This document shows positions 36,153 through 46,713 of a DNA stretch of 64,000 nucleotides, piece by piece; position 1 is the stretch's first letter, and every line of letters begins with the position of its first letter. The notes beneath the pieces were generated by a model. That model was not told where the DNA came from. It saw nothing but the letters and a program-made list of their open reading frames with translations, and ran no database searches. Origin of the DNA: Cyanobium sp. CH-040 (GTDB lineage Bacteria > Cyanobacteriota > Cyanobacteriia > PCC-6307 > Cyanobiaceae); NCBI RefSeq assembly GCF_024346135.1, contig NZ_JAGQCJ010000001.1, positions 434,001-498,000 on the forward strand. The letters run 5' to 3'. Both the position numbers and the translations under genes were made by a program.

Positions 36153-36965
36153 TTAATCTTTGGTACTAGCTTTGAACAGCTCGAGAGCTCTTGTGCAGTA
36201 ATTGTAGGCGATAGTCTGAATCGCTGGATTGTCTACAAGATCACTTCGTAAGCAAAGCACATTGTACTGAAACCACTTCTGGCAATCTCGCGCGATCGGG
36301 ATGAACCCATGGTTTTGCAGCATGTCCAGAATTGAACCTGCCAACGTCTGCTCTTTCCAGACAGGAGAGCTCTCAATCTCACAGTAGATAACTCCTGTCT
36401 TCTTGAGGCTCTCTTTTGCCCCTATGAGCACTCTGTCGACCGCCCCCTCTGCATCAATCCATAGACATGCTTTTGTGGAGTTGAGTTCTCGAGTGATGTC
36501 ATCAAGTTTGACCGCCTTGACATCCAGCATGGTCACTTGACTATCTCGGAGCCCAACTTCGTGCAATGACCCCATACGGCCAATGGCTGGCATCTTGTTG
36601 CCTGCGATGACCTCAGGAACGTAGAAGCTGACAGTGCCAGCCTCAGTATCTGCTGCTGCATTTATATAGCGGACACCGGTCTTCGAAATCGTCTCCGCAA
36701 AATGGCTGTAAACCCTTGGATTCGCTTCTAATGCAACTACCTCTATTCCAGGAAATCTTTTGATCATCTTTTGAGAGAAATCCGCCTCAAAGGCGCCGAC
36801 TTCAATAACAAGGTCTGGTTTTACTATGTCGAGAATGTCTTGAAGGGCAATCTCAAGTGCTGCGGTCACTTTCGCCCGCTCCTGCAATGGCTTCCCTCGT
36901 GTTTCGGGAGCGTCAAACTCATCTGAAAGCCTACTCATCAGGCTTGAGAAGAAATCACTATTCAT
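36153..36965 (-). CDS. FkbM-family methyltransferase
   Basis: This roughly 270-residue SAM-dependent O-methyltransferase carries DLVIEVGAFEADFSQKMIKRFPGIEVVALEANPRVYSHF (SAM motif I and adenine-side acid) and a later KACLWIDAEGAVDRVLIGAKESL, which matches the FkbM pattern DVEGAE. Such enzymes methylate sugar hydroxyls. I chose the ATG at 36965; one at 36998 adds 11 residues. It lies convergent to the sulfotransferase gene. Lower GC than core genes. Confidence 0.85.
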   Translation of the reverse strand: MNSDFFSSLMSRLSDEFDAPETRGKPLQERAKVTAALEIALQDILDIVKPDLVIEVGAFEADFSQKMIKRFPGIEVVALEANPRVYSHFAETISKTGVRYINAAADTEAGTVSFYVPEVIAGNKMPAIGRMGSLHEVGLRDSQVTMLDVKAVKLDDITRELNSTKACLWIDAEGAVDRVLIGAKESLKKTGVIYCEIESSPVWKEQTLAGSILDMLQNHGFIPIARDCQKWFQYNVLCLRSDLVDNPAIQTIAYNYCTRALELFKASTKD

Positions 36966-37040
36966 CGCAAGCTGCCCTGACAGTGCTCCACATTGCAATT
37001 ATGGCAGTAGGAATGTCCACTTCTCATGTTGTCTTGACGG

Positions 37041-37998
37041 CTAAAGAAACAGGTCGGGGTCAATCTTTCGCCGGACTCTTGGGAGGCCATGGATTTCAAC
37101 GCGATCTTTGAGTTGGGGTGCGTACTCGATCTCAAAGCCACTGCGCCTCACCAAATGATCAATTGGCAATTGATTGGGATTGTGATGTTGTAAGTGGTCG
37201 CGGATGTACAGAGCGCCAGACTTGTGAGTCACCCTTGCGAACTCAGGAATTATATGGCAGATAAGCTCGCCGGGAAGCTCCCTTAGGACCTGTATGCAGT
37301 TGACGATGTCAATACATCCATCTGGTATCAGATCACTACGACACGTGGGTACGTGTACCACGTCATGATTCTTTAATGCATTCGTTCTCGTGTTCGGAGT
37401 TAAGGGTTCATCATGGTGCTCAAGGTAGTCCCATGCTGTGTGGCCAAGCTCAGCCCAGGAACAATGCTGGTAAAATAGGTCGAAGCTATGCCCTCAATTG
37501 CAATATAGCCTTGCAGGCGGTCTCTCGGGTCGGGTGCGCTGTACGAAAGGTTGGCAATCCTCCCGTGACCAGCGCCGAAGTCAAGCAATACCCTGATCCG
37601 ATTGCGATCTGGAACTTGATAGGCGCGTTGGCAAAGAAAATCTTGGATGTTGTAACGCGCGATATTCTCAATTGCGTCTGCGGGTATTCGTAGTTCATAG
37701 TTGTTGGCAAGCCTCTCGTCTGCGGGCCGCGAGGCTTCTATCAGTTTTCCTGTGAGTTCTGGGTGGAAGGTGTCAATCAGATTGGCTTTGCGTAGCCAGG
37801 AAAAAACTTCGGGATGTGTGTCACCCCTTGAAACGCTTCAAAACTGATCTCACTCCCTACGCCGCGGGCCTCGAGTCGTTCTGTGAATAGCCACCGCGAT
37901 AAATATCCAGGGAGTCCAAGAATCTTGAGATCTCGACTTAAGACTGCCTGAAATGGCTCGTTCAGCTCTTCCGGCGATTGGTTGATCAGCTTTTGCAT
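37041..37998 (-). pseudogene. Frameshifted putative sugar O-methyltransferase
   Basis: Three consecutive pieces in two shifts form one protein: MQKLINQSPEELNEPFQAVL to GVTHIP; then PEVFSWLRKANLID through ADERLANNYELRIPADAIEN and the SAM motif VLLDFGAGHGRIANLSY; then WDYLEHHDEPLTPNTR to the end at 37041. The joins are near 37815 and 37450. Intact relatives are SAM-dependent O-methyltransferases found in surface-glycan clusters. Either the gene is dead or these are sequencing errors; raw reads would tell. Confidence 0.78.
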
Positions 37999-38322
37999 GG
38001 GTGCAAGTTCACTTGGGCTTTGGATGGCTGCTTGGTTGGGTCTTGCGGATCAAGAGTCCCTCCCGCAACCCTTTCGTTGACAGGAGTAATTCAGTACTCC
38101 TTCAAAGCTTATGCACCTTGATTGCATGGGCCCAAATTCCTGGCGATCTCCTCTCCTCTCTGTCAATTTCGCAAGCTTTGGACCTCCCGGAAACGTTGGT
38201 GGTCCTTACAGGCTTAGGCAGGGCTCTCTCCTTACCCATGACCTTGTTGATCCTGGGTTGTCTGATTGCACCCAGGTAGGGATACCGCGTCACCCTCCAT
38301 GGGTCAGAGCATTTCTGATTGA
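37999..38322. other. Gap at the right edge of island 1
   Basis: No convincing gene is seen in these 324 bases. Open frames here are short and show no family features. The sharp change from lower to high GC occurs within the start of the neighbouring nagA sequence (near 38360), marking the island edge. No tRNA or obvious attachment repeat was found. Confidence 0.35.
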
Positions 38323-39489
38323 CTACGAACATGTTGCAGGTCGCCTCCAGATGCAGCGGTCTTTCTGATGATTGCTCCACCGGATCGTCTCCCCCAGCTC
38401 CATCCCCCTCAGCATCCCCGCCCCATCCCGCCGATCCCCCAGCACCCGTCGCGGCGTCACGGTCGCGGCCGCGATGGCCTGCTCTGGCGGTACGCCCCAG
38501 ACCACCAGCCGGCGCACGCCTTCCAGCAACGGCAGGGTGACACCGGCCAGGGTGCCGTCCTCGAGCCGGCAGCTGCCGTCTGTCACCAGCAGCAGCCGCT
38601 CATCCCAGCGGTGGCGGCCCTCACCCAGGCCGTAGGGGCCGAGGGCGTCGCTCACCAGCACCACCTGGTCGGGGGCCAGCCGCTGCAGCAGCAGGGCCAT
38701 CGATGGCGCCACGTGCACGCCGTCGGCGATCAGGCCAAGGGCCACATCCCCGCGCAGCACCGCGGCGGCCACCGGTCCCGGGTCGCGGTGCAGCAGCCCG
38801 CCCATGGCGTTGAAGGTGTGGGTGAGCATGCCCACGCCGGCTTCGAAGGCGGCGGCGGCCTGCTGTTCGCTGGCGGCGCTGTGGCCCAGGCTCACCACGA
38901 TGCCCCGGCGCCGCAGCTCAGCGATCACCTCCGCGGCTCCCTCCAGCTCTGGCGCCAGGGTCACCAGGGCGATCTGGTCCTCGAAGCCGGCGATGCGCTC
39001 CTCCAGGGCCGCCAGGCTCGGCTCAGCCAGGTGCTGCTCCGGGTGGGCGCCGCGCCGTGCAGGATTCAGGAACGGTCCCTCCAGATGGGCGCCCAGCAGC
39101 TGGCAGCGGCCAGGCCGGTGCTGCCGGCGGGCCTGCTCCAGCACGGCCAGGGCCTGGCGCAGCGGCTCCACCCCACAGGTCACCAGGGTGGGGCAGATCG
39201 CCTCCACGCCGTCGCGCCAGAGCAGCTCCAGCAACTCGCCCAGCTTCGACAGGTCGGCGGGGGTGAGTTCGGGGAAGGCCAGCCCCAGGCCGCCGTTGAT
39301 CTGCAGGTCCACCCCCGCCGGACTGAGCCAGTCGCCGTCCCAGTCCTCGCCAGACGCGGCGCTGCCGGCCGGGATCGGTTCCAGTATCTGGATCACCCCG
39401 TCGGTGTCCACCCCCACCCGCCAGCGCTGATCGGCGCCGTGGCGGCAGCGGGAGCTGCGGGGCAGGCGCACGTTGCGGATCCAGCGCAT
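38323..39489 (-). CDS. nagA: N-acetylglucosamine-6-phosphate deacetylase
   Basis: This 388-residue amidohydrolase removes acetate from GlcNAc-6-phosphate in amino-sugar recycling. It has [19 protein letters not shown] (in place of the usual HxH-type strand), [65 protein letters not shown] and [10 protein letters not shown]. The start is ATG 39489. The last 15 residues ([18 protein letters not shown] region) run into lower-GC island DNA and look unlike the family end, suggesting that insertion of the island replaced the original terminus. Confidence 0.92.
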   Translation of the reverse strand: MRWIRNVRLPRSSRCRHGADQRWRVGVDTDGVIQILEPIPAGSAASGEDWDGDWLSPAGVDLQINGGLGLAFPELTPADLSKLGELLELLWRDGVEAICPTLVTCGVEPLRQALAVLEQARRQHRPGRCQLLGAHLEGPFLNPARRGAHPEQHLAEPSLAALEERIAGFEDQIALVTLAPELEGAAEVIAELRRRGIVVSLGHSAASEQQAAAAFEAGVGMLTHTFNAMGGLLHRDPGPVAAAVLRGDVALGLIADGVHVAPSMALLLQRLAPDQVVLVSDALGPYGLGEGRHRWDERLLLVTDGSCRLEDGTLAGVTLPLLEGVRRLVVWGVPPEQAIAAATVTPRRVLGDRRDGAGMLRGMELGETIRWSNHQKDRCIWRRPATCS

Positions 39490-39534
39490 CGCGGCGGTAG
39501 GCACGACAATGCCCCCATCCTCCGCCCTCGGCTC

Positions 39535-40080
<546 letters not shown>

Positions 40081-40503
40081 TTCACAATCAACTAGTTTGG
40101 TGAAGGTACTGACTGAAGTGCTTCATGGATCTTTTGGTCCATGTTTAGCCGATCGGAATCTGCATTCCACAGCGCATCGAGCTGCATTTGCTTATTTTCT
40201 AGGTGCAAGAGATGCCAGAGTTTGAGAGCGACGTTAACGCTTGAGGGCTGCCATGAAATCTACGCTGGGCCATGTAACTGCTTTCCTTGCCTCTGCCAAC
40301 ATTAACAAGTTTACTGCCGTTGGCGACTTGTCGCATCAAGATGCCACACTATCAATGGAGAAAAATTGGAGTAAGGTCACTGTATTCTCCTCCCCGTAAG
40401 CCAGCTTTGTTGCTCGGAGAAGGCTCCTTGAGGGGATGCTTGTTGTCAGTTCTCTGCAAGGGAAACGGCTAAGTGCATATCTTTATGAGCTGCCAGAGTC
40501 TAA
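40081..40503. other. Left edge of island 2
   Basis: GC content drops just after the purE stop. No gene with family support is seen in these 423 bases; a 61-codon plus-strand frame at 40287-40472 lacks any recognisable feature. No tRNA-like fold or clear direct repeat was found by eye. Confidence 0.35.
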
Positions 40504-41523
40504 TCAATGCGAAGAAAGTGAATTGCACAATCTGTCCAGAAGCAAGCTGCAAGCTGTCGTAATATCGCTAGAATCGTCAAACTCGTTTTGAAGTCCAAGT
40601 ACATTCTCTCCCAAATCTATGAGTCCATGTGCAAACTCTCTTAATGGCTTGACGTGATGCTCATCGCTGCTAAGCTGAAAAGCAGAACCACTATTGCATG
40701 CATCTTGCGTGGTAAAGAAATTAATGATCTGGCTGTGCACTCGCTCAATCAGCTTTGAAAGAGTTAGGCCTTCTTGTGACATGCGTGAATGAGGGATCTG
40801 ATTAATTAAATTGCGCATGTCTTGAATAGAATTAAACCCAATATCTGCCCATCGATCTTTTGAGAATGCGTGCTGATGGGATAGATGGAGGACGTGAATC
40901 GGCTTTAATGGTCTAATCTGAATACCTGAGGCTATCAGATTTGTGAGTAAGTCATAATCCCACCAAGGGTCGCCAAAATATAAATTATTGCTGTGCCTCA
41001 AGAGTTTATCGATGTCAGATGAGTGAATGATGAACAGGTCAAAGCCAAGCCTGTAAATTGATGCACGCTTTTCCTGCAAGCTATGAATGTTAGTTCGTCG
41101 ACCTACAATTGCTTCTCCGGGTTGCAAGAGAGATATGAGTTCACGGACAGAGTCCGGCATATTCATATAAATATCTGCGTTGGCTATTGCTATAATCGGG
41201 CTCTCGGACATCTTCGCTGACAACAGAATATCCCGAAGGCAAACAAGAGGCTTGGAGCAGTGGAGTAGGCTATTCCTGTAGACGAAATCGACATTATAAT
41301 TCAAGCTTCTTGATTCAAGGTATTGTTTCTCTTGAAGGCTGTTTACAGATCTAACTCTGCCACAAACTCTTCTCCATGAGTCAGTGCAAACTGCTTGATA
41401 ATTTATAAAGGTCTGATTGTCTATAGTTCTCTTTATTGGTGCTGGCGGGATGGAGCTAATGAAAGTGCATGACAACATTGGCTTCAGGCAAGATAGTAAA
41501 ATGCGTTGTCTAGGGTTTGCCAA
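40504..41523 (-). CDS. Unrecognised protein, possibly glycosyltransferase-like
   Basis: This 339-residue protein has no firm family match. Some features suggest a nucleotide-sugar fold: SPIIAIANADIYM may serve as a DxD-like site, and LYFGDPWWDYDLLTNLIASG resembles late segments of GT-A enzymes. The N-terminal CTFISSIPPAPIKRTI could be the first strand; if so, the start at 41478 is better than 41523. It sits among glycosyltransferase genes, which supports a glycan role by context only. Confidence 0.6.
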   Translation of the reverse strand: MANPRQRILLSCLKPMLSCTFISSIPPAPIKRTIDNQTFINYQAVCTDSWRRVCGRVRSVNSLQEKQYLESRSLNYNVDFVYRNSLLHCSKPLVCLRDILLSAKMSESPIIAIANADIYMNMPDSVRELISLLQPGEAIVGRRTNIHSLQEKRASIYRLGFDLFIIHSSDIDKLLRHSNNLYFGDPWWDYDLLTNLIASGIQIRPLKPIHVLHLSHQHAFSKDRWADIGFNSIQDMRNLINQIPHSRMSQEGLTLSKLIERVHSQIINFFTTQDACNSGSAFQLSSDEHHVKPLREFAHGLIDLGENVLGLQNEFDDSSDITTACSLLLDRLCNSLSSH

Positions 41524-41560
41524 TCGATTTGGTTAACCCCTGTATTGAATACTCTCAATG

Positions 41561-42712
41561 TCATTTCCATGCATTTCTCCACGAGATAAAATCATCTAGT
41601 GATCTCTCCATGATCTTCACATAGTCTTCGGGTTTTCGACTATCTGCCAATATCCTGCCATTCCTAACCAGCTTTCTCCTCAACCTCGGCTGACTCATGA
41701 TGTGAAAGATGGATCTTGCGATGTCATCAGGCTGAGCAGGGTCAAAGTATCGGGCTGCATGTCTTCCCAATTGATCCAGTGCACCGTCAACGCGTGCTGT
41801 AATGACTGGGCAGCCAAGTGAGAATGCCTCTAGCGGGGGAAGATTGTCGGGGCCAAAAAAAGAAGGATAGATCAAGCAAAGTGCATGTGAATATAGAGCG
41901 GGTAAGTGATCTCTTGGAATAAAATCAAGAAAATGAACACGTCCTGAAAGCCCCAAATCCGACACTAGAGATTCGATGTAATTCCGATTGCCATGGTCTG
42001 CCCCAGTAAAGACAATATCTGGCGTGAGCGAATATGAAGACTCTAAGATCCTTACTGCTCTTAATAGCCCAGCATGGTTCTTATGGGGCCAGAACTGAGC
42101 CGGATAAAAAAGAAATCCTGGCGATAGCCCGTACCTTTTAAGAATGCACTCTTGTGTTGATTCTTCGGTTGACCCAGGTGGAAAGGTAGGCACAGGAAAT
42201 GGATTAACAAGAATATTTGCTTCATTGATCCCGTAGAATGTGACAATCTGGTCTTTGCCTGTCTTTGTTCCGGTGAAGATTCTTGCCGCCCGTGGAAGAA
42301 CCTTTCTATAATGGTTTTCTCTTGCATCCCAAAGCCAGCCTCGAGTGCTCACTTCCGGGAAAAAGGGATGCATCCGATGAGCCAAGTCAAAAACAGTAAC
42401 AAATACCGGCACGGAATGCACACCGGCCAGTGGGTCTAGATACCAAACCAGCTCCAAGGAGTGCTTCTTTACTGCTGTGTCAATTGATGAGGCGTGCTCA
42501 AGAATGCGGTTGGAATTGGGATGATCTTCCCCAACGCGAATAACCTCTAAACTCTTGTATGTTGAGATGGGTAATGGCTCCTTGCTCAAGTCAAGGACAG
42601 CAAACTCATGCGTAAATGCATAAATGTCTACGGCGTGCAAGATTGTCTCCTGAAAGCTGTAGCCGCCGCCAACTTCTGGCTTCTGCCTTTGGCCAATAAT
42701 TCCTATGCGCAT
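41561..42712 (-). CDS. Glycosyltransferase family 4 (GT-B fold)
   Basis: This 383-residue enzyme begins MRIGIIGQRQKPEVGGGYSF and has the GT4 C-terminal half: GLSPGFLFYPAQFWPHKNHAGLLRA, DIVFTGADHGNRN, YSHALCLIYPSFFGPDNLPPLEAFSLGCPVITA. The E-x7-E type motif is in GPDNLPPLEAFSLG. It transfers a sugar with retention from a nucleotide sugar. Upstream, about 95 bases away, is the DegT aminotransferase gene on the same strand. Confidence 0.9.
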   Translation of the reverse strand: MRIGIIGQRQKPEVGGGYSFQETILHAVDIYAFTHEFAVLDLSKEPLPISTYKSLEVIRVGEDHPNSNRILEHASSIDTAVKKHSLELVWYLDPLAGVHSVPVFVTVFDLAHRMHPFFPEVSTRGWLWDARENHYRKVLPRAARIFTGTKTGKDQIVTFYGINEANILVNPFPVPTFPPGSTEESTQECILKRYGLSPGFLFYPAQFWPHKNHAGLLRAVRILESSYSLTPDIVFTGADHGNRNYIESLVSDLGLSGRVHFLDFIPRDHLPALYSHALCLIYPSFFGPDNLPPLEAFSLGCPVITARVDGALDQLGRHAARYFDPAQPDDIARSIFHIMSQPRLRRKLVRNGRILADSRKPEDYVKIMERSLDDFISWRNAWK

Positions 42713-42808
42713 TTACGACTCCAAATGGTCTAGTTCGAAGTGAGCGGTATGACGCATGCCCTTAGCCGATGTCATCCTTAAGGCCCAAGTCTTGCTGCAT
42801 GGCAGGCC

Positions 42809-43945
42809 TTACGTAGTAGACTCTGCAAAATGCTGGGTGATTGATGCGACTTTGGCGGCGACTATTTTCTGCTTGTCTGCAGTGAGCGCCAATCCAGAAG
42901 GGATATAAAATCCTTGTCGACTGAGCCTTTCTGCCACGGGACAATGAGCAGACTGGAAAAACTTCTTGGCTCTGAACACCGGCTGGAGGTGTAGTGGGTA
43001 GAAAAAGGGCCTTGTGCCAATGCCTGCCTTGGCGAGTTCGTCAATGAGATCGCATGCGAATAGGTTTTCTTGTTTTAAGAGCAATCCAAACACCCAGTAT
43101 ATATTTAAGGCAAAGTCGGTGCTGTCGACCTGCGAATGAATGTGCTGATTGGCTGCGAAGAGGTGCTTGTATAGCAATCCTATTTCTCGCTTCTTCATGA
43201 CTGTATGATCTAAGCGCTCGAGCTGACCGAGGCCAAGGGCTGCTTGAAGATTTGTCATGCGATAGTTCCAGCCTAATTCGTGATGCAGAAATCGCTGCTT
43301 TGGCTGGAAGCATAGATTGCGAAGGCTTTTACAACGTTCGGAAAGCGATGCGTCGTTTGTTGCTATCATTCCGCCTTCGCCCGTTGTGATGTGTTTATTT
43401 GGGTAGAAGCTAAATGTGCTGATGGTGCCAAAAGATCCACAGGGCTTGTCTTTATAGGTTCCTCCGATTAGTTCAGCGGCGTCTTCAATAACTGCAAGGC
43501 CTTGCCGGGCTGCCAGTTCAAGTATTGGGTCCATATCTACTGGCAGGCCGTAGATGTGCACTACCATGATCGCGGCGGTGCGGGGACTGATCGCGGCGGC
43601 AACCTGCTCGGGCACCATGTTCCAGGTGTTGGGGTCGGCATCGACAACCACGGGGGTAGCACCGGCTCGCACGATCGCAGCAGCGCAGGAGATGATCGTG
43701 AAGGTGGGCAGAATCACTTCATCGCCAGGGCCAAGGCCCAGAGCGGCCACAGCCAGATCGAGAGCTGCAGTGCCATTGGCGCAGGCAACGCCGTGCTTGC
43801 GCCCCACGCGGCGGCTGAAGGCTTCCTCAAACTGGCTTATAAACGGGCCTTCAGAGGAGATCCAGCCGGTGTTCAGGCATTCCATCACGAGCGCTTTCTC
43901 CCGTTCGCCTATCACCGGCTCGTTGACGGGTATGAAGTCGCTCAT
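42809..43945 (-). CDS. DegT/DnrJ/EryC1/StrS-family sugar aminotransferase
   Basis: This roughly 378-residue PLP enzyme makes an amino sugar on a nucleotide carrier. It starts at ATG 43945 (MSDFIPVNEPVIGEREKALV), overlapping the previous gene's stop (ATGA). Motifs are GVACANGTAALDLAVAALG, GDEVILPTFTIISCAAAI, VIEDAAELIGGTYKDKPCG, the PLP lysine in FYPNKHITTGEGGMI, and NYRMTNLQAALGLGQLERLD. The 5' half is high-GC and the 3' half low-GC, suggesting a recombined gene. With the methyltransferase and cupin it forms a three-gene unit. Confidence 0.92.
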   Translation of the reverse strand: MSDFIPVNEPVIGEREKALVMECLNTGWISSEGPFISQFEEAFSRRVGRKHGVACANGTAALDLAVAALGLGPGDEVILPTFTIISCAAAIVRAGATPVVVDADPNTWNMVPEQVAAAISPRTAAIMVVHIYGLPVDMDPILELAARQGLAVIEDAAELIGGTYKDKPCGSFGTISTFSFYPNKHITTGEGGMIATNDASLSERCKSLRNLCFQPKQRFLHHELGWNYRMTNLQAALGLGQLERLDHTVMKKREIGLLYKHLFAANQHIHSQVDSTDFALNIYWVFGLLLKQENLFACDLIDELAKAGIGTRPFFYPLHLQPVFRAKKFFQSAHCPVAERLSRQGFYIPSGLALTADKQKIVAAKVASITQHFAESTT

Positions 43946-44688
43946 CGCCTTTGCAGCACCAGACATATTCCCCAGGTGGCTTGCGACGGCGGTGCCCCGC
44001 TCAACCATTCTTCGGCGGTGAGGCGCTCGAAACCTGCGCTTTCGGCTAGTAGGTCGAGTTCAGGGAGTGAGAAGTGGCGCATCGGGTGGGTTTCTTCAAA
44101 GGTCTGTATGGTGCCTGTGCTGAGTTCCTGGGCCATCACGGTGTAGTGCACGTCAACCCGGTTTTCGTTGGGGTGGACTGTGGGCTCGGCAATTCGGATG
44201 ATGGAGAGATCCTCGCTTTGGAGGCGCTTGACGCGCAGTTCGGGGCGCTGGGCGGCGACGGCCGGGGAGTACCACACATCAAAAAGGAACAGGCCGCCAG
44301 GGTGGAGGTGGCGGGCCGCATTGGCGAACACGGCCTGAACGTCAGGGTTACTGGTTTGGTAGCTCACTACATGGAACAGAGCCAGGACGGCGTTGAAGCG
44401 GCGCTCCAACTGGGTGCTGTTGATGTCGCATTGTTGGCAACTGAAGCCTGGTGTCCGTTGGGCGTTGGCTACCATGGCTGCGCTGCGCTCCAAGCCGTGC
44501 ACGCGATAGCCGCGTTGGGCGAGCAGGCAGCCGTGGCGTCCGGTACCGGAGCCGAATTCCAGCAGATCACGACCAGCGATGCGGTGGCGCTGGAGCAAAG
44601 CTTCAACGTAGGCGACTTCCGCAGAAGTATTTTTATCACGGTAGAGCAGGTCGTAGTAGCGGCTGCTGGCTTCAAAGGGATCGTTCAC
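43942..44688 (-). CDS. Class I SAM-dependent methyltransferase
   Basis: This 248-residue protein has a GTG start at 44688. The SAM site is LLEFGSGTGRHGCLLAQRGYRVHGLE, followed by FNAVLALFHVVSYQ and HLHPGGLFLFDVWY. It lies between a cupin gene and the DegT aminotransferase, with an 11-bp triplicated repeat just before its start and a 4-bp overlap at its end. It may N- or O-methylate the sugar made by the DegT protein. Its GC is higher than most of the island. Confidence 0.88.
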   Translation of the reverse strand: MNDPFEASSRYYDLLYRDKNTSAEVAYVEALLQRHRIAGRDLLEFGSGTGRHGCLLAQRGYRVHGLERSAAMVANAQRTPGFSCQQCDINSTQLERRFNAVLALFHVVSYQTSNPDVQAVFANAARHLHPGGLFLFDVWYSPAVAAQRPELRVKRLQSEDLSIIRIAEPTVHPNENRVDVHYTVMAQELSTGTIQTFEETHPMRHFSLPELDLLAESAGFERLTAEEWLSGAPPSQATWGICLVLQRR

Positions 44689-44719
44689 GGCTTGATTACG
44701 GCTTGATTACGGCTTGATC
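44687..44719. repeat. Triplicated 11-bp repeat
   Basis: Three tandem copies of ACGGCTTGATY (44687-44697, 44698-44708, 44709-44719) cover the end of the cupin gene and the start of the methyltransferase gene. Because 11 is not a multiple of three, a change in copy number would alter the cupin C-terminus and the spacing to the methyltransferase start. Confidence 0.85.
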
Positions 44720-45139
44720 GGCACTGATGCCCTCGAAGCGGGTTTTGTCGCACTCGCCGGCATAGGGCCCCTGCTTTACTTCGATCATCTCGGTGGGTTC
44801 GAGCATCTCAAAGCCATGCCCGCCGTAAGCGAGTAGGATCACATCTCCTGTTTGGAGGATGCGGCTTTCAAGATAGGCGTGGTCGTCATCGTAGAAGTCC
44901 ACCCGAACACGGCCGGTCTTGATGAACAATACTTCCTTGGTGTAGTGAACCTCGCGTGGCACAGGGTTGTGGACATGGGGTGGAATGACATGGCCGGAGG
45001 GACGGTTCATGTAGCCTAGTTGCTGAGAAAACTCACTAGGGGTAAAGAATTTGATGCCTTCATTGTGAAAGCCAGCTCTTACAATTACCGCCAAGGTCCG
45101 ACCGCTATGACAGACTTGGTCTACCAGTTTAGTGGTCAT
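44696..45139 (-). CDS. Cupin-fold protein of sugar-modification type
   Basis: This 147-residue protein has cupin strand features: GHVIPPHVHNPVPREVHYTKEVLFIKTGRVRVDFYDDD (metal-binding His pattern) and GDVILLAYGGHGFEMLEPTEMIEVKQGPYAGECDK. Related small cupins sit beside DegT aminotransferases and methyltransferases in glycan clusters. Its ATG overlaps the stop codon of a truncated upstream frame (ATGA). Exact reaction unknown. Confidence 0.78.
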   Translation of the reverse strand: MTTKLVDQVCHSGRTLAVIVRAGFHNEGIKFFTPSEFSQQLGYMNRPSGHVIPPHVHNPVPREVHYTKEVLFIKTGRVRVDFYDDDHAYLESRILQTGDVILLAYGGHGFEMLEPTEMIEVKQGPYAGECDKTRFEGISADQAVIKP

Positions 45140-45297
45140 TGCTCAACAGTGGCTCTGTATGCATTCTCAATCTCAAACTTCTGGAGCGCGTTTGCAAACG
45201 ACCGATAATAGTTGTAACCTTTTGCATGCCAGACTTGAAGGGCCAGTTCCCTTGTCCTAGCGGAATACCCGACACAGAGGCTGGCTTGGCTCGTGGC
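45136..45297 (-). pseudogene. C-terminal fragment of a lost upstream gene
   Basis: The frame reads RTRELALQVWHAKGYNYYRS and continues ANALQKFEIENAYRATVEQ to a stop that overlaps the cupin ATG (ATGA). This overlap is typical of true operon neighbours, so it is probably the tail of a deleted gene rather than chance. The frame has no start codon and hits a stop upstream near 45340. I cannot name the parent family. Confidence 0.5.
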
Positions 45298-45698
45298 GTG
45301 ATTTGAGAAATAAGTGGTCTTCGTGAAGGTTTGTCATCCCCAGGGCGATGAACTCCCTTTCATCTACTCTGAATGTTTTGTGAACGAGATGTCAAGTGAT
45401 TTGTTCCTCGTAACTGCTTGCTGTTGCTCGTCGATCCTTGGAGTGCCGGCCTCGGACTCCCGACGGCACTGACCTGCACTGTGGGGCATGAGCTAAGCCG
45501 TTCGTTCACAAGGCTGGCCTGGAGCTAAGATCTGGATGTTTGATATCTACTCGACTGTTAGCAAGGAATCCGATTGTTCCGATCCATATGGTGGCCTAAC
45601 AGATTCAGGTGACCAAGTTTCCAGCCCAGGCAGACATTACCCTTGGCGGAGATCCTGCATGACAGGAGTAGAGTGGGAGATCTATTGCCATGAATCTC
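45298..45698. other. Gene-free stretch
   Basis: No reading frame above about 60 codons and no recognisable motif is seen in these 400 bases. GC varies along the stretch, which may reflect remains of older insertions. Confidence 0.35.
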
Positions 45699-46589
<891 letters not shown>

Positions 46590-46713
46590 GTCAGAAAGCT
46601 TCCAGTCTAATTTCTTTGTTGTGTTGCTTTATTGTGGGGTAGCAAGCGTGAATGTTACATGTCTTGGAAATATCAATGCAAAAGTAGGCTTGCAATCAAT
46701 AATGCTGGCCTTT

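Noticed and set aside
38001-38368. Small plus-strand frames next to nagA
   Set aside because: They lack ribosome-binding sites and family features, and they partly overlap the nagA 3' end on the opposite strand.
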